A stretch of 64,000 bases of DNA from contig CAJTYS010000009.1 of assembly GCA_910583765.1 (NCBI GenBank), positions 1 to 64,000 on the forward strand, read 5' to 3'. The notes under the pieces were generated by a model. It searched no databases. It was not told where the DNA came from and saw nothing but the letters and a program-made list of their open reading frames with translations. Each line of letters opens with the position of its first letter. Position 1 is the first letter of the stretch. The position numbers and the translations under genes were made by a program. This DNA comes from an uncultured Eubacteriales bacterium (GTDB taxonomy: Bacteria > Bacillota > Clostridia > Peptostreptococcales > Anaerovoracaceae). This document shows positions 1 through 7,583 of this stretch, one piece after another.

Positions 1-46
1 TCAACGTTTATCAGGATTTTTCGCCTATGAAACTGTCAAACTCGGG

Positions 47-75
47 ATTATACTACAGGTTTCTTGAATTTTCAC
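47..75 (-). promoter_or_regulatory. possible promoter for a gene left of the window
   Basis: On the minus strand a perfect TATAAT (47-52) is preceded at 17 bases by GTGAAA (70-75). It lies just downstream of the last gene of the catabolic operon and would drive a gene beyond the left edge. The -35 match is weak, and nothing else supports a gene in positions 1-114. Confidence 0.3.
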
Positions 76-114
76 TACTTTTTGTTTTTTCTTTCATATT
101 TATATCATTGACCT

Positions 115-1392
115 TCATACTTCATTGCTCAGTTGAAACAAGGTATGCGCCAAAAGATCCGTTCCCAATGCGATATCCTCAAAGTCCGTCCACTCGTCCA
201 TATGGTGGCTGATGCCTTTTCTGCTGGGCACAAAGATCATCCCAAATGGCGCGAATTTGGAAATGAACATGGAATCATGATATGCCCCGCTTACCATTTT
301 GTTGTATGCCACCTTATTTTCCTGGCATATGTTTTCAATCAAGCTGACAATATGCGGATCCGCGTCAGCTGGAGCATCATGTGCTGTGATTTCTTTTGTG
401 ATCTTTACTCTGCGGATCGCTGAAACGCTTTCCACAAGGCTGTCCAGTTTTCTTAAAATTTCCTTTTTTTCAGCCATTACCGCACTTCTCATATCAATGG
501 TGAAATTCACCTCTCCCGGGATCACATTGGTTGCTCCTGGAAAAACTGCCACCTTTCCCACTGTGACCACGGTGCTCTTGCTTTCTGCGCTCCTCGCAAA
601 GTTCTCCAGCTGCAAAATCAGCTCAGCGGCGGCGGAAAGCGCGTCCTTTCTCAGATGCATGGGCGTAGCGCCCGCATGCTCCTGAGTCCCCTGGATTTTT
701 ATTTTGATATCAGTGGGTGCGGAAATAGTGGACACCACGCCGATCTTCATGCCAAGATGCTCTAAAACCGCCCCTTGCTCAATATGCAGTTCCACGGCTC
801 CATGCACATCTCCTGGATTTCTTTTTATATTGGAAATCTGGGACGCGTCATGGCCCAGACGTTCCAAAACATCGTACAAAGACGATTCTCTCTCATCAGT
901 GCTCGAAAATGAGCCGCTATCTGTCAGCCTCCTTGCGTCTTCTGCCGTAAGTTCACCTGCCAAGGCCCTGCTTCCCAAGCACCCAAGCCCGAATCTAGTG
1001 GGTTCTTCCGATGTATAGACGATCACTGCTATGTCTCGCTGGTGTTTTAGCCCTGATTCTCCGATGATCCGCAGCGCCTCCATGCCGCCGATCACGCCGA
1101 CAGTCCCATCGAACATTCCAGCGTTGAGCACTGTGTCGATATGGGAACCGGTCCACACAGGAGACAGGTCGCTGTTTTCTCCGGAAAGTCTGCCAAAAAT
1201 ATTTCCGATCTCATCTTCCCTTACTTCCAGACCGTTTTCCCGCATCCGCTCTTTGATAAACGCCCTGCCCTGCAGTTCGGCCTCTGTAAAGAGCACTCTT
1301 GTGATCCCCTGCCCAGGCGTGCTGTTGTATTTGCCAAGCGCTTCTAGATCCTTTTTGATCCGTTTTATTGAAGCCTGTCTGATCTGATTCAT
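115..1392 (-). CDS. N-carbamoyl amino acid / allantoate amidohydrolase (M20 family)
   Basis: A 425-residue zinc or manganese amidohydrolase of the HyuC/AllC/beta-ureidopropionase group. Such enzymes hydrolyse N-carbamoyl compounds to a free amine, CO2 and ammonia. The metal-site motifs are all present: GSHIDT with His84, GMFDGTVGV with Asp95, the glutamate pair at 129-130, ELHIEQG with His203, and a late His in GAYHDS near 386. The start has an AAAGGA site seven bases upstream. It is the last gene of the minus-strand run and follows the hydantoinase, so the two probably act in sequence: ring opening, then decarbamoylation. Family assignment is firm. The exact substrate (N-carbamoyl amino acid, ureidopropionate or allantoate-like) cannot be read from the sequence. 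Confidence 0.88.
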   Translation of the reverse strand: MNQIRQASIKRIKKDLEALGKYNSTPGQGITRVLFTEAELQGRAFIKERMRENGLEVREDEIGNIFGRLSGENSDLSPVWTGSHIDTVLNAGMFDGTVGVIGGMEALRIIGESGLKHQRDIAVIVYTSEEPTRFGLGCLGSRALAGELTAEDARRLTDSGSFSSTDERESSLYDVLERLGHDASQISNIKRNPGDVHGAVELHIEQGAVLEHLGMKIGVVSTISAPTDIKIKIQGTQEHAGATPMHLRKDALSAAAELILQLENFARSAESKSTVVTVGKVAVFPGATNVIPGEVNFTIDMRSAVMAEKKEILRKLDSLVESVSAIRRVKITKEITAHDAPADADPHIVSLIENICQENKVAYNKMVSGAYHDSMFISKFAPFGMIFVPSRKGISHHMDEWTDFEDIALGTDLLAHTLFQLSNEV

Positions 1393-1505
1393 AGCTCATC
1401 CTTTCTGCTTTCGTTTTTTCCTGGCTAATTGGAGCAGCCGTCAGCCAGGCTGCGGCCATCATTGACTTGTTTGCTTATCTTAGTCACGAAAATCCGCCGC
1501 AATCG

Positions 1506-2888
1506 TTAAAACGCCTGAAATCCGTTGCGCTTCACAAGTCTCCCCGATCCAGGCCTTGCCACCAGCTGGCCTTTGTCAACAATGATTCGCCCTCTGGAAA
1601 TCACGGTTTCCGGCCATCCTTTTACTTGATATCCCTGGAATGGAGTGAAATCGCATGCACCGTGAAGCCCCTGGACAGATATGGTCTCTTCCCTGTTTCC
1701 ATCCAAAATCAAGATGTCTGCGTCACAGCCAACGGCTATGGTCCCCTTTCTCGGATACAATCCCGCCAGTCTCGCAGGGTTCGTGCTGATCAGCTCTACA
1801 AATTTATTGATGTTGATCCGGCCTTTTGCCACACCTTCCGAAAAAAGCAGCGGCACCCTTGTCTCCACACCAGGAGCGCCATGGGGAATCTTCGTGAACA
1901 TATCGCTGCCCAGCCGCAGTTTCTCTTTGAGGGAAAAGGCGCAGTGATCAGAAGAAACCAAAGAAATCGTCCCTGCTGTCAATGCGTTCCAAAGGGCTTT
2001 CCTATGTTCCTTAGTACGAAGGGGCGGCGTGACCACGAACTTGGCGGCCTCGGAAACGTCCTGATCATACAAGTTTTCGTCCAGCAGGAGAAAATGCGGA
2101 CAGGTTTCTCCATAGGCTCTGACACCCTTGCTCTTGGCATTGGTAATCTCCCGAAGCGCGCCTTTGGCTGAAACGTGGACGATCAAAACAGGAGCGCCCA
2201 CCATTTCCGCGATCCGCAGCACTCGTCCCGTGGCCTCCTCCTCTGTAATGGGCGGGCGGCTGACAGAATGATACTTTGGCTGTGTCTTCCCAGCCTTCAC
2301 CAGCTGGTCCGCCATGTATCCGATGGCCCAGTCGTTTTCACAGTGTACTCCCAGCAAGCCGCCGTTCTTTGCGATCACATCCAGAAGCTTTACCAGTTCT
2401 TCATCATGAATCTTGAAATCATAGGCCATGAACACTTTATAAGTTGGAAACCCCTCTTCGATCAATTGCGGAAGCTCCGCGTACACGGCTTCTGTCCGAT
2501 CCACGATCACCGGGCTAAAGCTGTAATCAATTACAGCCTTGTCTCTTGCTTTCCCATGGCTTTGCTCTATGATGTTCCTCACTGACTGGCCTTTAATCTG
2601 GTTGGGATAATCCACCACGCAGGTGACGCCTCCGAACGCCGCTGCGCAAGTCCCTTGATACCAGTCGTCCAACGTGTGAGAGCCATGCAGGGGCGCGTCT
2701 ATGTGAGTGTGGATGTCCACTGCGCCTGGCAGCACGTATTTGCCAGAAGCATCGATGATCTTCGTTCCTCTTTCCAGGCGCTTTGCGACACAAGCCACTT
2801 TTCCATCTTTAATTCCAATATCCGCGGTGTATGCCTCACCTGCGGTGGCAATGCGGCCATTTTGAATGATCATATCGAATTTATCCAT
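1506..2888 (-). CDS. dihydropyrimidinase / hydantoinase
   Basis: A 460-residue cyclic-amidase of the amidohydrolase superfamily that hydrolyses hydantoin or dihydropyrimidine rings to N-carbamoyl amino acids. The whole binuclear metal site is recognisable: HTH at 60-62, the carbamylated lysine in YKVFMAY (Lys151), His182, His238 and Asp314, at almost the spacing of characterised D-hydantoinases. I chose the ATG at 2888, not the upstream in-frame start at 2921: it has a GGAGATA site and avoids overlap with the E3 gene, which ends at 2912. It lies directly before the carbamoyl amidohydrolase gene. The cyclic-amidase class is clear. Whether the true substrate is hydantoin, dihydrouracil or a substituted ring is unknown. 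Confidence 0.88.
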   Translation of the reverse strand: MDKFDMIIQNGRIATAGEAYTADIGIKDGKVACVAKRLERGTKIIDASGKYVLPGAVDIHTHIDAPLHGSHTLDDWYQGTCAAAFGGVTCVVDYPNQIKGQSVRNIIEQSHGKARDKAVIDYSFSPVIVDRTEAVYAELPQLIEEGFPTYKVFMAYDFKIHDEELVKLLDVIAKNGGLLGVHCENDWAIGYMADQLVKAGKTQPKYHSVSRPPITEEEATGRVLRIAEMVGAPVLIVHVSAKGALREITNAKSKGVRAYGETCPHFLLLDENLYDQDVSEAAKFVVTPPLRTKEHRKALWNALTAGTISLVSSDHCAFSLKEKLRLGSDMFTKIPHGAPGVETRVPLLFSEGVAKGRININKFVELISTNPARLAGLYPRKGTIAVGCDADILILDGNREETISVQGLHGACDFTPFQGYQVKGWPETVISRGRIIVDKGQLVARPGSGRLVKRNGFQAF

Positions 2889-2911
2889 GATTATCTCCTT
2901 TCGTCTCAATG

Positions 2912-4285
2912 TCACACACAATTGGAAACCGCGTCTTTCAACGCTTCTGTCACAGTGGGGTGCGCAATGATCAATTGGCAGAATTCTTCGCAGGTATACT
3001 CTCCATCTATGGCAATGACCGCTGTTCCTATGACTTCCGAAGCCATTTCACCATAAATCTGTACGCCCAGCAGCTGCCCTAATGTATCATCCGCAATGAC
3101 TTTGACCATGCCTCTATCCATTCCTTTGGCAAGGCTCCTCCCATTGGCTGCCAGTTGGAACGTGCCTTTCTTGACGCGGATTCCTTGATTCACGGCTTCC
3201 TGTTCCGTCATGCCTGCGGCAGCGATCTCTGGATGGGTGTAAACGCATTGCGGCACAGCTTTGTTCCCTGAAACTATATGGTCGCCTTTAATGGCGTTCT
3301 CCGCGGCAGCGCGCCCTTCCTCAAATGCTGTATGGGCCAGGAGCTGTCTGCCGATCACGTCTCCTGCTGCATATACGCGATCAGAAGATGTCCGAAGGTA
3401 TTTGTCAACTTTTACAAAACCTTTTTCATCACAGGCAATGTCCCAGTTTTCCAGTCCCAATCCTTTTGTGTTGGGTACTCGGCCAACTGCGTTGAGGACT
3501 GCCTTTGTCCTGATTTCTTTCTCCTGGCCGCATTCGCCCTCTTCATAGGAAACCACAAATCCATGACTGGTTTTTTCTATTTCTTTTACAAAGCTGTTCG
3601 TATGGATTTGGATGCCTTTTTTCTCTAGATCCTGCTGTGCCATTGTTCGTATCTCTGTGTCCACGTTTGCCAGGACATGGGGCAGCGCTTCCAATATATG
3701 CGTCTCACAGCCAATGCCTCTGTAAAAAGTCGCTAGTTCCACGCCGACCACGCCGCCGCCGATGACGCAGATCTCTTCTGGGATCCATGATAATTCCAGA
3801 GCTTCGCTGCTTCCTATCATGTGCTGACTTCCTTTGATCCTCGGTTTCGCCTCTCCAGAGCCAGTGGCAATGATCACCTTTTTGCCCTGGATCTCGTAGC
3901 TGTTTTCTGCTTCGATCAACACGGACCCCTGCGCTGTCAGTTTCCCAATCTCTGAAATGATCTCAATGCCAGATGACTGGATCATGGCTTGAAGCCCGCT
4001 TCGCAGACGTTCTATGACAGCGTTTTTTCTGCGGATCAATTTTTTTCGGTCCACAACGCATGTGCTGCTGACCTCCAGGGCAAAGGCCTCCGCGCTTGCG
4101 AAAAGCTCTGCTGCTGCCGCTGTTTCCAGCAATGTCTTGGTAGGCACGCAGCCTCTGTTCAGGCAGGTTCCTCCTAAAAAGTCCTTCTCGATCAGCGCCA
4201 CGGAACTGCCAAGCTTCGCGGCCCGCAGAGCCGCAGTGTATCCCGCGGGACCGCCGCCTATCACAATCAAATCATATTCACGCAT
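2912..4285 (-). CDS. lpdA: dihydrolipoyl dehydrogenase (E3)
   Basis: A 457-residue flavoprotein disulfide reductase that reoxidises the lipoyl arm of a 2-oxoacid or acetoin dehydrogenase complex, passing electrons to NAD+. The N-terminal FAD motif (GGGPAGYTAAL) and the redox disulfide GGTCLNRGCVPTK (Cys41, Cys46) are intact, and a central NAD-binding GGGVVGVE is present. The C-terminal dimer-interface motif with the active-site histidine (AHPTVTEA) is also there. Start ATG has GGGAGG upstream. It lies 17 bases after the E2 gene, completing an E1-alpha/E1-beta/E2/E3 set. Confidence 0.93.
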   Translation of the reverse strand: MREYDLIVIGGGPAGYTAALRAAKLGSSVALIEKDFLGGTCLNRGCVPTKTLLETAAAAELFASAEAFALEVSSTCVVDRKKLIRRKNAVIERLRSGLQAMIQSSGIEIISEIGKLTAQGSVLIEAENSYEIQGKKVIIATGSGEAKPRIKGSQHMIGSSEALELSWIPEEICVIGGGVVGVELATFYRGIGCETHILEALPHVLANVDTEIRTMAQQDLEKKGIQIHTNSFVKEIEKTSHGFVVSYEEGECGQEKEIRTKAVLNAVGRVPNTKGLGLENWDIACDEKGFVKVDKYLRTSSDRVYAAGDVIGRQLLAHTAFEEGRAAAENAIKGDHIVSGNKAVPQCVYTHPEIAAAGMTEQEAVNQGIRVKKGTFQLAANGRSLAKGMDRGMVKVIADDTLGQLLGVQIYGEMASEVIGTAVIAIDGEYTCEEFCQLIIAHPTVTEALKDAVSNCV

Positions 4286-4302
4286 CTACGATTCACCTCC
4301 CA

Positions 4303-5526
4303 TCAAAACAGATTCTGGTCCAGAAGCTTCATGGGCTCTTCCATGACTGCTTTCAATCTCTTCAAAAACCTTGCGCCTGCCGCGCCGTCCAGCACTCTGT
4401 GATCGCAGGACAAACACAGCTTCATGATAGGCTGTTCCACAATGCGGCCGCCCTCTTTCTTCAGAACGGAATTTACTGCGCCCACTGTCAGCAAAGCTGC
4501 CTGCGGCGCATTGAGGATCCCTTGAAACACATCAATGTCAAACATGCCCAGGTTGCTCAAAGTGAAAGTCCCATCTGACAGGTCTTCCGCAGTCAAGCTC
4601 TGGTTTCGGGCAGCATGGACCAGCCTGCTTCTTTCAGCAGTGATCTGCGAAAAACCGATACTGTCCGCGTTTCTGATCACTGGCACTACCAACCCCTCTG
4701 GCGTGTCCGCGGCGATCCCAAAGTTCACATTTGTGAATTGACGGATTTTGCCGCCTTTTATCCATTGGGAATTGACTAACGGATGCTCTTTGATCACTCT
4801 TGCGGTAAACCATGCCAGCACATCTGTGAAAGTCGGCCTGACAGTTCCTTCTCCCGCCCTGCCTCTGGCTTGGCGCAGCAGCTGCTGGAGCTTGCTGACA
4901 TCCACCTGTGTGCTGAGATAAAAATGCGGCACTTGTGTAAAGCTGGCTGCCATGCGCTGCGCGCCCGCTGCTCGAATGCTGCTGGGCACCATATCCACAT
5001 AGGCGGGCTCCACTTCGCAAGCCGCCTGGCAAACGTCCCTGCAAGCTGTCTGCTCTACGCCTTTCTGCCCGTATTGCTGTACATCCACCCGTTTGATTCT
5101 GCCATCTATGCCCGAGCCGGTGATAAGCTTCATATCAATGCCCTGTTTTTTCGCCAGCGCCCTGGCTGCCGGAGTCGCTCTCACGATGTTCTTTTCTTCC
5201 TCTTCACCGCACAGGGATTCTGGCTCCGGCAAAGCTTCTGATTCTGCGGTTTGGCTGTCAGCTGGTTGGTCAGCTCGTATTTTTTCTCCTGCGCTCCCCA
5301 GATAGGCGACCACCTGTCCCACTGGCACAGTCTCGCCTTCTTCTGCGGAAATTTTGATCAGCGTGCCTTCCTCCGGCGCCTCTACGTCAATGTTGACTTT
5401 GGCGTTCTCCACAGTGTACAACGCCTCGCCTGCTGCCGCGAATTCCCCCTCTTTCTTCATCCATCTCACGATCTTTCCTTCTGTCATGGTCATGCCTAGC
5501 TTTGGCATTCTCACCTCAATTGCCAT
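4303..5526 (-). CDS. dihydrolipoamide acyltransferase (E2)
   Basis: A 407-residue E2 core subunit of a 2-oxoacid/acetoin dehydrogenase complex. It has one N-terminal lipoyl domain with the lipoylated lysine in the ENAKVNIDV context (Lys43), and an acidic linker. A peripheral subunit-binding domain (ATPAARALAKKQGID) follows around residues 116-150, then the catalytic domain with the CDHRVLDG motif near residue 376. I start at ATG 5526, preceded by AGGAGGAATAGGAG; an ATG at 5547 overlapping the E1-beta stop lacks its own site. Size and single lipoyl domain resemble AcoC-type enzymes. The acyl group carried is not deducible. Confidence 0.9.
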   Translation of the reverse strand: MAIEVRMPKLGMTMTEGKIVRWMKKEGEFAAAGEALYTVENAKVNIDVEAPEEGTLIKISAEEGETVPVGQVVAYLGSAGEKIRADQPADSQTAESEALPEPESLCGEEEEKNIVRATPAARALAKKQGIDMKLITGSGIDGRIKRVDVQQYGQKGVEQTACRDVCQAACEVEPAYVDMVPSSIRAAGAQRMAASFTQVPHFYLSTQVDVSKLQQLLRQARGRAGEGTVRPTFTDVLAWFTARVIKEHPLVNSQWIKGGKIRQFTNVNFGIAADTPEGLVVPVIRNADSIGFSQITAERSRLVHAARNQSLTAEDLSDGTFTLSNLGMFDIDVFQGILNAPQAALLTVGAVNSVLKKEGGRIVEQPIMKLCLSCDHRVLDGAAGARFLKRLKAVMEEPMKLLDQNLF

Positions 5527-5546
5527 ATCTCCTATTCCTCCTGACA

Positions 5547-6563
5547 TTATTTCATGGTTTCCAACACAGCCCGCACAATGTCCGCTTCTTTTGGCAGATA
5601 CGCAGCTTCCAGCGTTGGACTGAAAGGCACTGGCGAATAAACAGATGTCACTGATTTGATGGGGCCATCCAGATAATCGATGGCTTTATCCGCTGCCAGA
5701 GCCGCGAGATCGGCCGCCATGCCGCACCTGTTATTGGCCTCATCCACGATCACAAGGTGGCCTGTCTTTTTTACAGACTCCAAAATCGCGCTTTCATCCA
5801 GCGGCGACAACCAAATAGGATCTATGATCTCTGCGGAAATATCCATGTCTTCCAGCTCTGCTGCTGCCTTTTCCGCCAAAAGCCGCATTCTGGATATGGC
5901 TACGATGGTCACATCGCTGCCCACGCGGACGATCTCAGCTTTTCCTACCGGGCATTGAAACGCCTCTTCTGGAACCGTTCCCAGGGAGCTGTACAAGGAT
6001 TTGTTTTCAAAGATCATCACTGGATCATCGTCTCTGATCGCTGCGATCAACGCGCCCTTTGCCGCATACGGGGTGGCAGGGACAGCGATTTTGAACCCCG
6101 GCACCTGCGCGGCTAATGCGTACAAGGACTGGGAATGATGCATCCCCGCGCTCTGTCCTCCCCCTGAAACCGTCCGTACTGTCAGCTTGCAGGTAATCTT
6201 CCCCGCGGATAGATATTTCAGCTTCGCCGCACCGTTAAACAATTGGTCTCCTGCCAACCACAGAAAATCGTTGAACATCAGCTCCGCGATGGGCCGCAGC
6301 CCTACTGCGGCAGCAGCGGCGGCGGCTCCCATGTAACCTGCCTCTGACAGGGGGCAGTCAATCACTCGATCTGTTCCCAATGCGGTTGCCATGCCTTTAC
6401 TGACACCAAAGCTGCCTCCCCAAGTATCTGTCAGCCCCATTTTTTCACGCCCCGCGCCGCCCGACAGGTCCTGTCCCAGGAACACAATGCTTTCATCCCG
6501 CTTCATCTCCTGTGTCATGGCTTCCCGCACTGCTTCTAAATATGTGATCTGTCGCTTTATCAT
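5547..6563 (-). CDS. 2-oxoacid/acetoin dehydrogenase E1 beta subunit
   Basis: A 338-residue transketolase-like beta chain of a thiamine-diphosphate dehydrogenase. The N-terminus (ITYLEAVREAMTQEM, then VFLGQDL) and the central SEAGYMGAAAAAAAVGLRPIAE-type segment are typical of the AcoB/PdhB/BkdB family, and the C-terminal transketolase domain is intact. It pairs with the E1-alpha gene 28 bases upstream, and the E2 gene follows. Length matches acetoin dehydrogenase beta subunits. Acetoin, pyruvate and branched-chain oxoacid versions cannot be separated by eye. Confidence 0.88.
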   Translation of the reverse strand: MIKRQITYLEAVREAMTQEMKRDESIVFLGQDLSGGAGREKMGLTDTWGGSFGVSKGMATALGTDRVIDCPLSEAGYMGAAAAAAAVGLRPIAELMFNDFLWLAGDQLFNGAAKLKYLSAGKITCKLTVRTVSGGGQSAGMHHSQSLYALAAQVPGFKIAVPATPYAAKGALIAAIRDDDPVMIFENKSLYSSLGTVPEEAFQCPVGKAEIVRVGSDVTIVAISRMRLLAEKAAAELEDMDISAEIIDPIWLSPLDESAILESVKKTGHLVIVDEANNRCGMAADLAALAADKAIDYLDGPIKSVTSVYSPVPFSPTLEAAYLPKEADIVRAVLETMK

Positions 6564-6591
6564 CTTATGTTTCGCACCTCCATGTCCACTT

Positions 6592-7560
6592 TCAATAACT
6601 GCTATATACGAATTCCGTTACTTCCGCAGGATCCGGCAAAGGACTTTTTCTCGCGAACTCCACGGCTTGCTTTACTTTTTCATCCACGGACTTGCTGATG
6701 CCATCCAGTTCTTCCTGCCCCAGCAAACCCTCTCGCAGCACCCTTTCCGTAAACAGTTTGACACAATCCCGCGATTCTTTGTAATGCGCCATTTCCTCCT
6801 GGCTCCTATAGCCTTTGGCATCTCCCACATAATGACCGGAATAAAGATAAGTCTTGCATTCCAGCAGCGTGGGTCCCTGGCCGCTTCTGGCCCGCCGGAT
6901 GGACCGCTTGGCAGCTTCATAAACCGCGAAAACATCCATCCCATCCACTGATTCCCCTGTGATCCCATAACCTTCGGCTCGCTTGGCGATATCTTTCACC
7001 CGCTGATGATATTCCTGGGGCGTGGATTGGGCATACAAATTGTTCTCACATACGAACAGTACCGGCAAATCCCAGATCGCCGCCAGGTTGACAGCCTCAT
7101 GGAAAGTCCCTTCATTGACCGAGCCATCCCCGAAAAAGCATACGGCGACTTGATCCGTGCCCATTTTTTGAAAGGCAAAACCAAGACCTGCTGCCATGGG
7201 GAAACCGCCGCCCACGATCCCTGTGGTGCCCAGCATTCCATTGTCCATGTCCGTCATATGCATGGAACCGCCCCGCCCCCTGCACAGGCCGGTGCTTTTT
7301 CCCATAAGCTCCGCCGCGATCTTGTTCAGATCGCTTCCCTTCGCGATAAAGTGGCCATGACCTCTGTGGGTGCTGGTCACATAATCATCCCTTTTCAGCT
7401 GCCCGCAGACAGCCGCGGCAATGGCTTCCTGACCCAAATAAAGATGGATGAAGCCTGGGATGTTCCCTGCTAGGAATTCTTTCTGAAAAGCGTTTTCCGC
7501 CTTTCGGATCAGCACCATGTTTTCATATAAAGTCTTTAATATGTTTTTTGATAGATCCAT
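6592..7560 (-). CDS. 2-oxoacid/acetoin dehydrogenase E1 alpha subunit
   Basis: A 322-residue alpha chain carrying the thiamine-diphosphate motif: GDGSVNEG followed about 25 residues later by ENN. It has the typical SMHM and GFPMAAGLGFA segments of AcoA/PdhA proteins. Two starts are possible. ATG 7560 (MDLSKN) follows a GGAAAGGCGGGG stretch, while ATG 7590 would overlap the glycyl radical enzyme gene by seven bases and has a weak site; I prefer 7560. The gene immediately follows the glycyl radical enzyme gene, suggesting that the radical enzyme's product is turned into a substrate for this complex. Confidence 0.87.
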   Translation of the reverse strand: MDLSKNILKTLYENMVLIRKAENAFQKEFLAGNIPGFIHLYLGQEAIAAAVCGQLKRDDYVTSTHRGHGHFIAKGSDLNKIAAELMGKSTGLCRGRGGSMHMTDMDNGMLGTTGIVGGGFPMAAGLGFAFQKMGTDQVAVCFFGDGSVNEGTFHEAVNLAAIWDLPVLFVCENNLYAQSTPQEYHQRVKDIAKRAEGYGITGESVDGMDVFAVYEAAKRSIRRARSGQGPTLLECKTYLYSGHYVGDAKGYRSQEEMAHYKESRDCVKLFTERVLREGLLGQEELDGISKSVDEKVKQAVEFARKSPLPDPAEVTEFVYSSY

Positions 7561-7583
7561 TGTTCGTGTTCCCCGCCTTTCCT

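Noticed and set aside
1506..2888. allantoinase assignment for the cyclic amidase
   Set aside because: The metal-ligand spacing, HTHIDAPL and YKVFMAY motifs fit hydantoinase/dihydropyrimidinase better than allantoinase.
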